From Anaerolineaceae bacterium (lineage in GTDB: Bacteria > Chloroflexota > Anaerolineae > Aggregatilineales > Phototrophicaceae), in contig WGMX01000082.1 of NCBI GenBank assembly GCA_016124855.1, positions 1-37,049 on the forward strand: a DNA stretch of 37,049 nt, in the 5' to 3' direction. The translations under genes and the position numbers were made by a program. The notes under the pieces were generated by a model. The model saw only the letters and a list, made by a program, of their open reading frames with translations. It was not told the DNA's origin and searched no databases. Of this stretch, positions 16,782 to 25,004 are shown in pieces; the first letter of the stretch is position 1; the number at the start of each line of letters is the position of its first letter.

Positions 16782-17435
16782 TTAAGCCGTTTTCTCGGCT
16801 TCTTTGGCCTGTCTGCGTTCTTGTTCCATTTGAATGACATGTGCCATATCATTCATGGTTCCGACATAGGGACGACCAAAACCGAGTGACAGCATACTAA
16901 TCGAAGCTGGTGTGATGACAATTCGTTGAAATTCATCTAAATGCATACCCAAAAAGTGGGCCAAGACCATCTTAATAATGTCGGCATGGGTGACGACCGC
17001 GACCGTTTCGCGTGGGTGAGCGGTGACCAGCGCCTCTACCGCGTTAACAGCGCGTGTTTGTACGCCGCGCATGGTTTCGCCGTTCGGAAATTCTGCGCGT
17101 GAGGGATACTGTTGTACCACCTGCCACATTTTCCGTCCGGTCAATTTGTTAATCTCCATCCCTTCCCAATCCCCATAGCGCACCTCGCCGAGTTCGGTGG
17201 TTTGTTGGATGGTGAGGTTGGTATGATACTGACGGATGGCTTCCGCAGTTTCCATTGTTCGTTCCAGCGGGCTGGCGTACAAGTAATCAATCGGTGTATC
17301 TGCCAACCGTTTACCAAGTGCCTGCGCCTGCGCCTGACCTTCTTCATTCAAGTGAACACCGGGTGTCCAACCAGCCAGTTTGCCGGTCTTCACAAAGTCA
17401 TTTACAGCGTGTCGGATGAGCAAAATTTGAGTCAT
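16782..17435 (-). CDS. Histidine phosphatase family protein (MSMEG_4193-like probable phosphomutase)
   Basis: A 217-residue protein of the phosphoglycerate-mutase-like superfamily. The catalytic motif LIRHAVNDFVKTGKLAGWTP (RHA rather than RHG) is at residues 6-25. The second phosphate-binding Arg is in YASPLERTMETAEAI, the acid residue in GEVRYGDWEGM, and the second catalytic His in VAVVTHADIIKMVLAHFLGM. The GxxxGWTPGVHLNEEG stretch fits the MSMEG_4193 subgroup named in TIGR03848. First gene of the operon with DUF3090 and the PI-kinase-like protein. Whether it is a mutase or a phosphatase is open. Confidence 0.87.
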   Translation of the reverse strand: MTQILLIRHAVNDFVKTGKLAGWTPGVHLNEEGQAQAQALGKRLADTPIDYLYASPLERTMETAEAIRQYHTNLTIQQTTELGEVRYGDWEGMEINKLTGRKMWQVVQQYPSRAEFPNGETMRGVQTRAVNAVEALVTAHPRETVAVVTHADIIKMVLAHFLGMHLDEFQRIVITPASISMLSLGFGRPYVGTMNDMAHVIQMEQERRQAKEAEKTA

Positions 17436-17520
17436 GCAGCTTCTTTTGAGTGTTGAGTGTGCTTATTGCGATAATATCATAATTAAGTTCAAATGCACAC
17501 TCTCTTTTAGCGTAGGTTAA

Positions 17521-18699
17521 TCATCTCGGACGCAGCGCCCAGATGGTTCCACCACCGAGACTGATGTAAATCCAACCCTCGCGGCTGACGGTGACATCAT
17601 AGGGATGATGCTGCCAAAAACCACTGGCTTGAAAGTGCATTTTTTGCAGGTTGGTGGTACTCCATTGCTCACTACCGCCGGGTAACTCTGGCAAGATGAT
17701 GTGCGGTTCCAGTGGATTTCCATCGGCATCAAAAGCGATAGTCACCAATGTGTAACCATTAAGATAGGATTGGCCGGTAACGCCACCTAACGTCACCAGC
17801 AGTTGACCTTTTAAGTGCGGGAATGCATCCCCCGAATAGGCTGCAATTCCGAACGGATTACTATGGGTAGCGAAGGTCAAAGCAGGGGCGGTGACACGGC
17901 TGCAATCCTTATTACTAAAGATGCTGTCGGGAGTGTTTTCTTTACCGATGCAGTAGGGCCAGCCAAAGTTCGCGCCGCTAGTTACGTGATTGAGTTCGTC
18001 ATCGTTGGTTGTATAGTCCAGTCCATCCCGTGCGGTGTCAACTGTCCATAATACGTTCCCCTGAAACGTCAAGTCATTTGGCTGTCGCAGTCCGGTTGCG
18101 ACCACCTGCTCATCGCTTCCATCCAAGGCGAAACTCAAAATACTGCCGCGATTGTCCTGTTTGGGTTCACAGGCGTCACACTCAGCGCCAATTGCCACAT
18201 ACAGGCGGTTATCCGTTCCGACTGCGATGCCACCTGTCCAGAAGCCTGTTCCCGTCGGCAAATCGCTGACCAAAGTTTCGACCTGTCCGTTGGTGAGCTT
18301 ATAAATGTGTGAACCACCGGATATGTAAAGTGAACCGTCGTAATAGGCCAAGCCATTGGGCAGTGTTAAGCCCTCTGCAACACCGCGAGCGGTTTCGGGC
18401 AGCCCATCGCCATCCGTATCTTCGAGTGCCAAGACTTCGCCCGACAGTGGACGTGCCGCATATAACGTGCCGTCAGGAGCAGCCGCCAGCGCCGTAAATC
18501 CCATTTCACCGCCGCTTTCGTCATGGATGACCAACTCGGCACAATAATAGGTAGCGTTTACCCAAGGCGGATCAATCAAATGAGGGCGTTGGCCACAGGG
18601 CGGCAAATTGGCCTGCGCCATAACCATTTGCTGGCTGCCGATGATCAAAATTAGGCCAACAAAAAATGAGAATCGATAGAGTGATTTCATTACGGACAT
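17521..18699 (-). CDS. Secreted sorbosone-dehydrogenase-like beta-propeller (PQQ-dependent sugar dehydrogenase family)
   Basis: A 392-residue protein with a signal peptide (FFVGLILIIGSQQMVMAQA). The mature part is a six-bladed-propeller type with repeating blades: GFTALAAAPDGTLYAARPLS, GLTLPNGLAYYDGSLYISG, GGIAVGTDNRLYVAIGAEC, RGSILSFALDGSDEQVV, ATGLRQPNDLTFQGNVLW, GANFGWPYCIG and FPHLKGQLLVTLGG. The D-x-D-x-D-G-L-P motif (EDTDGDGLPE) is a likely calcium site. This fits the soluble aldose/sorbosone dehydrogenase family, in which many members lack proven PQQ binding. It lies 85 bp upstream of the phosphomutase-like gene on the same strand; that gap contains an 8-bp inverted repeat (GAGTGTGC 17455-17462, GCACACTC 17495-17502). 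Confidence 0.78.
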   Translation of the reverse strand: MSVMKSLYRFSFFVGLILIIGSQQMVMAQANLPPCGQRPHLIDPPWVNATYYCAELVIHDESGGEMGFTALAAAPDGTLYAARPLSGEVLALEDTDGDGLPETARGVAEGLTLPNGLAYYDGSLYISGGSHIYKLTNGQVETLVSDLPTGTGFWTGGIAVGTDNRLYVAIGAECDACEPKQDNRGSILSFALDGSDEQVVATGLRQPNDLTFQGNVLWTVDTARDGLDYTTNDDELNHVTSGANFGWPYCIGKENTPDSIFSNKDCSRVTAPALTFATHSNPFGIAAYSGDAFPHLKGQLLVTLGGVTGQSYLNGYTLVTIAFDADGNPLEPHIILPELPGGSEQWSTTNLQKMHFQASGFWQHHPYDVTVSREGWIYISLGGGTIWALRPR

Positions 18700-18872
18700 G
18701 ATTTTAAAAATTATTGGACTCTTGCAGAATGTTAGCTGAAAAATGCGCTGGATAAACCTACGGCTTCGATACGATTGTTATTATTCTAAGATTTTTCAGA
18801 TGAGAAAGGGCAGTCATTTTGAGATTCATACACTATAATATTCCCATATTCTGTCTATTTTAGGGTTGAAGG

Positions 18873-19454
18873 ATGAAACTTGGACTCATTGCGGACATTC
18901 ACGGAGATTATGCCGCACTCCAAACCGCTTTAGATCGGCTTGATAATTACCATCATGTGGATGAAATCCTATGTGCTGGTGATCTTGTGGGACGTGGCCC
19001 GGAACAAGAAAAGGTAGTAGAACGGATACGAGAGCGCAAAATTGCAACGGTAAAGGGTAACCACGACGAATGGGCATATGGGTTTGAACAATCCAACGCG
19101 GACTTTCTAGAAGATTTGCCCATCAATTGGCAGAAACGATACGACGGCTACAACGTGTTTATGTGTCATGGTAAACCCGGCAACAATATCTGGGGATTAT
19201 ACCGCGATCATGTCTCGAATACGCTGCTGAACATGATGCTTCAGTCGTTGGATGCCGATGTTCTCATCGTAGGCCATACTCATGTGCCGATGTATATCAA
19301 AGTCGCAAACGGATGTGTCATTAATCCCGGTTCGCTGTATACCTTTCACAGTACACGTGTGACCTCTCATACCTACGGGGTATTAACATTGCCTGAAATG
19401 AAATTTGACCTGTTTGATTTGACCGCCAACCCGATAGAGCCGGTGCTGCCATGA
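18873..19454 (+). CDS. Calcineurin-like metallophosphoesterase (YfcE/MJ0936-like)
   Basis: A 193-residue cytoplasmic enzyme with all the motifs of the small phosphodiesterase family: IADIHGDY (10-15), AGDLVGRGP, KGNHDEWA, MCHGKPG, VGHTHVPMY and INPGSLY. The family binds two metal ions and cleaves phosphodiesters or phosphomonoesters; the physiological substrate is not predictable. A good -10 box TATAAT lies 34 bp upstream (18834-18839) but has no matching -35. The stop overlaps the methyltransferase start (ATGA). Confidence 0.88.
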   Translation: MKLGLIADIHGDYAALQTALDRLDNYHHVDEILCAGDLVGRGPEQEKVVERIRERKIATVKGNHDEWAYGFEQSNADFLEDLPINWQKRYDGYNVFMCHGKPGNNIWGLYRDHVSNTLLNMMLQSLDADVLIVGHTHVPMYIKVANGCVINPGSLYTFHSTRVTSHTYGVLTLPEMKFDLFDLTANPIEPVLP

Positions 19455-20215
19455 CGACACCTCCACAAGCGCCGACCGAACACTATACCCGCGAGTATTT
19501 TGAAAAGTGGAATTACGCGGATCGAGGACTGGGCAAATACAGCATGTACTGGTTTGCGCGTCGCTATTACGCTGCGCTCGTGCGCCGCTATACACCACCC
19601 GCACAAGCTGGAGAGCCTGAGCGCAAACTCATGGAAATGGGCTGTGGGTTAGGCCACCTGTTGGGGTTGTTGCAGGATGATTTTCACTGCGTTGGCATCG
19701 ACCTGATTGATTACAGCATCGAGCAAACACGGCTCAACGCGCCCAAGGCTGAAGCGTTTCAAATGAGCGCTGACGACTTAAGCGCCTTCGAAAGCAATTC
19801 ATTCAGTGTCGTTGTTGCGCTGCATCTCGTTGAACATTTGCCCAACCCCGAACACACTATTCAAGAGGTGAACCGGATTCTGAAGCCCGGTGGTTTGTGG
19901 TTATTCGCGACACCGCATCCTGATTACAGTCTGCGCCGATTCAAAGACCGCGATAATGATGCGATTGGCAAAGACAAAACCCATATCAACGTCCATCCGC
20001 CGCAGCAGTGGAGGGCATGGTGTGAACAAAATGGCTTCAAGATGGTAAAGCACTTTGGAGACGGTTTGTGGGATGTTCCATATTTGCCCATTCTCCCCAA
20101 AGTGGTTCAATTTGGCTTGTTTGGCGTGCCAGCTTTAGCGCAGGTGGTAACCCGCACCACATGGACTCCGCTGTCTATGGGTGTTAATCAAATTGGCATC
20201 GCCCGTAAATTGTAG
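19451..20215 (+). CDS. Class I SAM-dependent methyltransferase
   Basis: A 254-residue protein with the SAM-binding motif I LMEMGCGLGHLLGLL (about residues 57-71), an acidic motif II end CVGIDLIDYSIEQT, the motif IV region FSVVVALHLVEHLPNPEHT and post-motif RILKPGGLWLFATPHPDY. It belongs to the Methyltransf_11/25 type; the acceptor is unknown. Translationally coupled to the phosphoesterase by a 4-bp overlap, and followed by a terminator, so the two genes make one operon. Confidence 0.87.
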   Translation: MTTPPQAPTEHYTREYFEKWNYADRGLGKYSMYWFARRYYAALVRRYTPPAQAGEPERKLMEMGCGLGHLLGLLQDDFHCVGIDLIDYSIEQTRLNAPKAEAFQMSADDLSAFESNSFSVVVALHLVEHLPNPEHTIQEVNRILKPGGLWLFATPHPDYSLRRFKDRDNDAIGKDKTHINVHPPQQWRAWCEQNGFKMVKHFGDGLWDVPYLPILPKVVQFGLFGVPALAQVVTRTTWTPLSMGVNQIGIARKL

Positions 20216-20242
20216 CCAAAACGAACTGAGCCGACCTTTATG

Positions 20243-20267
20243 AACCAGCAGTCATGCTGGTTTTTTG
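20243..20267 (+). terminator. Terminator of the phosphoesterase-methyltransferase operon
   Basis: AACCAGCA (20243-20250) and TGCTGGTT pair around a GTCA loop, followed by TTTTTTGGTTTTG. It lies 28 bp after the stop. Confidence 0.88.
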
Positions 20268-20334
20268 GTTTTGTATAACGTTATTGTTATCATCCCCAAG
20301 CTTTTCCAGTTGATTAGTTGTAAGGTTCGTTCAC

Positions 20335-21522
20335 ATGGAGCCAAAACTATCTGAAAGTGTCGGGGACTGGCTGCGGTATCTGAAGAATTCTAAAGCGGAT
20401 ACCTTAAACTGGCTTGCGCCTCATGAAGATACCTTGTTATCAATATTGCAGCATGGCTTGAACTGGGAACCTGAGTTCCTGAAGTCTTTCGAACTTCTCA
20501 CGGCTGTCTTTCCCTACTTTGGGCTGACTCTTTCACACATAAAGCAGTGGTTCCCGCTGCTCATGGATGCTCTGCTTACGGCACAAGATATTAAGTACGT
20601 CGATTTACAGCTGAAGGTTTTCCGCTGGTTGGGGGAAACGTATCTCAAACTGGGTAAGCCTAATGCGGCACGTGATCAATTCCTTAATGTGCTTGAGCGC
20701 GCCGAAACACGTGATATTAACGATTTGAAGGTGGCTGTTTATATTGGTCTGTTTAAATTGCAGTGGTTTGATCTGCGTCTTGAGATAACCGAAACGCTGG
20801 TGCAGCAAGCCTTGGACACTGCCCGATTGGTTGAAGACCGTGCGCTGCAAGCGGATCTATTTAATGCGTTAGCGCCAATTTATGCCCGTAAGACGGAAAC
20901 GGAGATTGCATTAGGTTATGGTCAAACCGCTTTTGCTTATTGGGTATCCGTCAATAATTATTCGGGCATTGGACGTACAGGCTATGTACTCGGCGGCGTA
21001 TACGTGTATCTTAACCAATTGAAAGGCGACAGGCGTTTTCTCAGGTATGCCATGACCTATCTGGAGCTGGCACGCGAGGCGCTGGCACATACTGATGACG
21101 TGTGGCAGTATCCACTGCTCGCCTACCAACAAGCGGTTATTTACTTTCAACTGGGTGATTATGGGAGCGCTTCCAGTTGGTATCAACAATCACTCAATGA
21201 AGCCGAAAGCCTGAATTCGCCCCATTATATAGTGATCGCCCAACACGGCTTCGGATTAGCACTGTCAAAATTGGGTCAATTTTCGATGGCACGGCGTTAC
21301 CTGCGCTTTGCCCTTCAATATTGGGAGGAAGTCCAGAACCGCTACGAGCAGGCTGCCATCTATGTTGGGCTGGCTGATCTGGAACTGGCTGCGAAAGATA
21401 AAAAATTAGCCAGAGTCTATGTGGACGAGGGACTGGCGTATGTTGAGGATATTCAAGACGCGAATATGCAGCAGTTTATGCGGCAGCAGTTTCAAGAGGT
21501 TATTGATCGGGGCGGCTTATAA
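20335..21522 (+). CDS. TPR-type helical repeat protein, function unknown
   Basis: A 395-residue soluble protein made of paired helices. Examples are VDLQLKVFRWLGETYLKLGK followed by PNAARDQFLNVLERA, ADLFNALAPIYARKTETEIA, YPLLAYQQAVIYFQLGDYGS, GFGLALSKLGQFSMARRYLR and AAIYVGLADLELAAKDKKLA. These match TPR units (W-LG-Y-A-P spacing) of the kind found in bacterial signalling or regulatory scaffolds. There is no DNA-binding, enzymatic or membrane domain. It stands alone between two hairpins. Confidence 0.75.
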   Translation: MEPKLSESVGDWLRYLKNSKADTLNWLAPHEDTLLSILQHGLNWEPEFLKSFELLTAVFPYFGLTLSHIKQWFPLLMDALLTAQDIKYVDLQLKVFRWLGETYLKLGKPNAARDQFLNVLERAETRDINDLKVAVYIGLFKLQWFDLRLEITETLVQQALDTARLVEDRALQADLFNALAPIYARKTETEIALGYGQTAFAYWVSVNNYSGIGRTGYVLGGVYVYLNQLKGDRRFLRYAMTYLELAREALAHTDDVWQYPLLAYQQAVIYFQLGDYGSASSWYQQSLNEAESLNSPHYIVIAQHGFGLALSKLGQFSMARRYLRFALQYWEEVQNRYEQAAIYVGLADLELAAKDKKLARVYVDEGLAYVEDIQDANMQQFMRQQFQEVIDRGGL

Positions 21523-21526
21523 AGCA

Positions 21527-21554
21527 CAAACGGCACACCAATGTGCCGTTTGTT
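21527..21554 (+). terminator. Hairpin after the TPR gene (probable terminator)
   Basis: CAAACGGCACA (21527-21537) and TGTGCCGTTTG (21542-21552) form an 11-bp perfect stem with loop CCAA, 5 bp after the stop. T-tracts are weak on both strands, so it could serve either strand or act as an RNA-stabilising hairpin. Confidence 0.55.
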
Positions 21555-21565
21555 CGCCCTAGATG

Positions 21566-21610
21566 TTACTGTTGGGGCGGCGGTGGATAGGGCGGATATG
21601 GACCCGGCAT
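21566..21610 (-). CDS. Possible 14-residue Pro/Tyr-rich micro-ORF
   Basis: On the minus strand AGGAGG (21618-21623) lies 7 nt before an ATG that opens MPGPYPPYPPPPQQ and a TAA. A stop codon lies just upstream in frame (TAA-ACA-GGA...), so it is not the start of a longer gene. The 11-bp hairpin at 21527-21552 follows its stop. The strong ribosome site is the main support; the peptide itself matches nothing I know. It could be chance or the remnant of a Pro-rich C-terminus. Confidence 0.25.
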   Translation of the reverse strand: MPGPYPPYPPPPQQ

Positions 21611-21863
21611 GATAAGCCCTCCTGTTTACTCGATGAGCGATATAAACAGGTTTGCATATCAACCCGGCCTGAGTCCCACCTCATCGGACTCATTCCGGAC
21701 AGAAACCGGACAGATTTCTTTATTAGCGGTAAAATACCGAACCGTCAGGATTATTAGCGTTGGTTTTGAGGTCAATAAGCGGCGGTCAATCGACTTGGAA
21801 AGTGGACTGTTTCAACCTATAGTTAAACTATCACCAAACATCATGCAATGTGGACGACATCCA

Positions 21864-23264
21864 ATGTCTTTTCCAAGGTTGAATAGTTCTATGGCGCGGA
21901 TTGCGATTATCTTTTTATGTATTTTGGGCTTTACAGTTCCTGCCTTCATGCAGGGTGATCCGCCGGATTATTCCATACAACTTATTCAGAACAGCTTTAG
22001 TGATGATAATCGTCAGACCATTGTGAAGTTTGATGTGGTCAATTCTGGCGGCGATTCCAATAAAATCGCGACTGCTACGCTCGATTTGATCGCTTCGCCC
22101 AATGAACAAATTGCCACTGCGACGATACCGCCGCTGGTTTCAAACGGTCGCTACACAGTGGTGATGCAGTTCTCAAATGATCGTTTTGCGCCAAGCAGCG
22201 TCGAGTCATTTCGGGCAACGGTTGGAATTGGCGACATCGAACCCAAAGAGGCTGCCAGCGCCCAAGACAATACAACACGCATAACCATAACCTTTCCGGC
22301 AAATTTGCCACAGCCTCAATTTATTCCTTCGCCTCAAGTGACAGACGAACCGAATGTATCCGCGCCAACTCCGGAACCCGGCAGCAACATTGTTCAACAA
22401 CTCTTGCAGCAGTTTAATATTGATCCATCGAACCCGGCGCAATTGGCACTCTTGGTTGGCCTGCTGGCAGTCATTCTGATACTCGCGCTGATTATTTGGT
22501 TGGTTGCGCGCTTACTCTTCTCGCGCAAACCTGATTTTGGGGGTTGGCTGCCTTCTTACTCCAATTTGATGCCTACTGATCCCAACACAGTGGCAGGTCG
22601 CCGCCAACAATGGCAGGGGGTCGCGCAAAACAGCGTACTTCCCTCAACCGGCGTGGAAAACAGCGTTCACGTACGGAAACTGCCGACCGGCACCGACGAC
22701 CGCTACCTATCTGGTTGGCATGTGGTTGATTTACGCATGAGCCAATACGACATGTACGGTCGCGTGAATCGCAGTCAAATTACACCAACTCGGAGGCTGA
22801 TTAGACGCTTAGATTGGATCGCACGCAAACACGAGAGCTTAAATGCCGAACAACTCAGCCGTCAACTGCTTCCGGTGGCACGCGAACTCAGTAAACAGGT
22901 TCGTAAAAAGGTAATAGATCGGACAGCTATGCTGCCCTTGGCGATGGATATTCGTCTGCGGGCACGGAATGGCGAAGGGCAGATTTGGTTCGAGTTGTAT
23001 CGACGCCAGTACGGACAATGGGCACAAATCGACCGCTGGCAACCCGAGATGACCGTAAACGGAAAAGTTTTGTATGAAACATTTACGTATACGCTTTACG
23101 GGCAAAAACCGACTGAGGATCTCAAACACTTTCAAAAACGCTTGGAGGGGGATTTGATACAGCTGTTGGTTGATATGTTCAACCCCTCGGTTGTAGCCAA
23201 GACTCAAAGTCCTGATGCGCCAACTGATCCGCACCTCATGCCGGTTGTCGTCAAACCCGAATAG
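21864..23264 (+). CDS. Membrane protein with exported CARDB-like domain and cytoplasmic C-terminal domain, function unknown
   Basis: About 466 residues from this ATG (alternative ATG at 21891). I start here because a signal peptide follows (MARIAIIFLCILGFTVPAFM). The frame is open back to 21609, but that part lacks protein-like character. The exported part (about residues 35-135) is beta-rich (QTIVKFDVVNSGGDSNK, RYTVVMQFSNDRFAPSSV), like CARDB or Ig-like adhesion modules. A Pro-rich stretch, one membrane helix (LALLVGLLAVILILALIIWL) and a cytoplasmic domain of about 250 residues follow, with Arg-rich helices (RQLLPVARELSKQVRKKVID) and a beta-rich part (LRARNGEGQIWFELYRRQYG). I do not recognise the C-terminal domain. 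No clear Shine-Dalgarno supports either start. Confidence 0.55.
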   Translation: MSFPRLNSSMARIAIIFLCILGFTVPAFMQGDPPDYSIQLIQNSFSDDNRQTIVKFDVVNSGGDSNKIATATLDLIASPNEQIATATIPPLVSNGRYTVVMQFSNDRFAPSSVESFRATVGIGDIEPKEAASAQDNTTRITITFPANLPQPQFIPSPQVTDEPNVSAPTPEPGSNIVQQLLQQFNIDPSNPAQLALLVGLLAVILILALIIWLVARLLFSRKPDFGGWLPSYSNLMPTDPNTVAGRRQQWQGVAQNSVLPSTGVENSVHVRKLPTGTDDRYLSGWHVVDLRMSQYDMYGRVNRSQITPTRRLIRRLDWIARKHESLNAEQLSRQLLPVARELSKQVRKKVIDRTAMLPLAMDIRLRARNGEGQIWFELYRRQYGQWAQIDRWQPEMTVNGKVLYETFTYTLYGQKPTEDLKHFQKRLEGDLIQLLVDMFNPSVVAKTQSPDAPTDPHLMPVVVKPE

Positions 23265-23319
23265 GAAAAAGATCGACCTTGAGGCCGAATTCGCGGCTGT
23301 GTAATCCTGTTTGTCGATG

Positions 23320-23757
23320 TCAATTCTGGCTGTCGTCGTCAATATTGCCACTGATGGCGTATATCAGCACCCCGAAGGCAGCCAGTATAAAACTGCCGAT
23401 GATACCGATGGCCTGTAACATACCAAATAACGGCTGGCTGGAAGTATTGCTTCCATGAGAACCGAATCCGACAATATCAGCCGTTCCAGACATGACGGCG
23501 AAGAGCAGCCCTGTCAACGATAAGCGTATTCCGATCTGTTGGGCAAGATTAGCCGCTTTGCCAACATAAAAGGTGAACTTGACGTATATGAGCGCTCCGG
23601 CGATCAATAAGGTAAAGCCCACCAATACGGTAAAGATTTGAACAATACCAATACCTTTAGCGGGCGTTAACCCTGTGACACCGGGGAACAACCCCATAAA
23701 AGTAAGAACTGTTCCAAGTGCACCTAATGCAATACCAAACTGCGCAAATCGTGGCAT
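23320..23757 (-). CDS. Small four-helix membrane protein, function unknown
   Basis: A 145-residue protein with four hydrophobic helices: about 5-25 (AQFGIALGALGTVLTFMGLF), 37-60 (IVQIFTVLVGFTLLIAGALI), 75-97 (IGIRLSLTGLLFAVMSGTAD) and 112-135 (QAIGIIGSFILAAFGVLIYA). An acidic tail NIDDDSQN follows. No enzymatic motif is visible. It begins 10 bp after the M19 dipeptidase stop and is probably co-transcribed with it. It ends facing the plus-strand gene at 23264; I see no terminator in the 55-bp gap. Confidence 0.65.
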   Translation of the reverse strand: MPRFAQFGIALGALGTVLTFMGLFPGVTGLTPAKGIGIVQIFTVLVGFTLLIAGALIYVKFTFYVGKAANLAQQIGIRLSLTGLLFAVMSGTADIVGFGSHGSNTSSQPLFGMLQAIGIIGSFILAAFGVLIYAISGNIDDDSQN

Positions 23758-23767
23758 TATGAATGAC

Positions 23768-24847
23768 CTAACTGGTTGGCAGCGCTTGTCGGAGTTTGCG
23801 GATCATGTTGCCACCCATGACTGCTTCGACATCAGCCGGTGAGTAGCCCCGTGCAGTCAGCGCATCTCCAATCTTCATGAGGTCAGTCACGGTGTCCAAA
23901 TCTTCAGGGATGCTTTCTTGACCAAAACCGCCGTCAAAGTCGCTGCCAATTCCGACGTGAGCAGCGCTGCCGGTCATCTGGCACACATAGTCGACCGCAT
24001 CTGCAACCCGTGAGAGGGGTATGTTGGACTTAGGATCTCCACTTGTCCATTCGTCGCTCAAGAAGCGATTGTAAAGAACGATGCCCATCACGCCATCATG
24101 TTCGGCAAGCTGACGGATAACAGCATCACTGAAATGGCGGTCGGTGTTGCGAAAGCTCTTGGGATTGGTGTGGCTGGCGATGATGATGCCGTCGTAATGA
24201 TCAAGCGCTTGTAAGCAGGCTTGTTCGGCTAAATGCGAAAGATCGAGGATGGCCTTAAAATCGGACATCACGTTCAATAGCTCATAGCCCAATTTGGTCA
24301 ACGGCCCCGGATGCCCTGTGCCGCCTGCGTAGCGTGTGCCTGCCCAAGCTGGCCCAACAATTCGTACGCCTCGCTCGTACCATTCCTCGAATTGACGTGG
24401 TTCAAGAATCGGGTCGGCATTTTCCATCAAGACGACTAACCCCTGTTGATGGTCAGCCACCGTTTTGCCGTCTTCCCACGTTTTCAACACAGCATCTAAA
24501 TCCGCATTGGTTTTGACAAGCCGAATTTTGTCACTCTCGTCTGCAATTCGATTATAGTAATCGAGTTGATCTGTGCCGAGTTTGTAAGCCTGCTGCGGCG
24601 TTTTATAGGTGAAATTTGACCACGGTTGATTTTCCTTCCCATCGTCCGGTGCAACGAAAATCGTGGAAAATACTAAGGCCACGCGTCCCAACAGCGCGTC
24701 AGGAAGACCGATGGTTGCTGAACCGCGCCGTGCAACAACTGCTGGATCACTTTCAAGGCGGCGTGTTTCAAGTGCGCTTCTACGATAATCGCGTCCATAG
24801 CACAACGCGTTATAAGCAATATCCTCATGGGCATCGACGATGATCAT
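23768..24847 (-). CDS. Membrane dipeptidase (peptidase M19 family)
   Basis: A 359-residue metallo-dipeptidase. Metal ligands are visible in VDAHEDIAYN (N-terminal H-x-D type), a bridging Glu in VVLMENADPI, His in DLSHLAEQA and IIASHTNP, and an Asp in HVGIGSDFDGGFG. The order and spacing match renal-dipeptidase-like enzymes. There is no signal peptide, so it is cytoplasmic and would cleave dipeptides, possibly including D-amino acid dipeptides. The first gene of a two-gene unit with the membrane protein downstream. Confidence 0.9.
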   Translation of the reverse strand: MIIVDAHEDIAYNALCYGRDYRRSALETRRLESDPAVVARRGSATIGLPDALLGRVALVFSTIFVAPDDGKENQPWSNFTYKTPQQAYKLGTDQLDYYNRIADESDKIRLVKTNADLDAVLKTWEDGKTVADHQQGLVVLMENADPILEPRQFEEWYERGVRIVGPAWAGTRYAGGTGHPGPLTKLGYELLNVMSDFKAILDLSHLAEQACLQALDHYDGIIIASHTNPKSFRNTDRHFSDAVIRQLAEHDGVMGIVLYNRFLSDEWTSGDPKSNIPLSRVADAVDYVCQMTGSAAHVGIGSDFDGGFGQESIPEDLDTVTDLMKIGDALTARGYSPADVEAVMGGNMIRKLRQALPTS

Positions 24848-24950
24848 AGTGGTTGTCCTGACTAGCGCTACAATAGGTAAAGAATCCTCAACGTTCTATT
24901 GTATGCAATCCAGCGCGAAAAATCCAAATAACGAAAACCAACGTAATGGA

Positions 24951-24979
24951 TTGGTAATGAAATCAGACTAGATTATAGG
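24951..24979 (+). promoter_or_regulatory. Candidate promoter of the molybdoenzyme gene
   Basis: TTGGTA (24951-24956), 17-bp spacer, TATAGG (24974-24979), 25 bp before the start codon at 25005. Confidence 0.4.
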
Positions 24980-25004
24980 CAGCAAATATTTGAGTGGGGA
25001 CATC

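Noticed and set aside
18819..18839. TTGAGA and TATAAT before the phosphoesterase gene as a full promoter
   Set aside because: The spacer is only 9 bp; the -10 box alone is mentioned in the gene entry.
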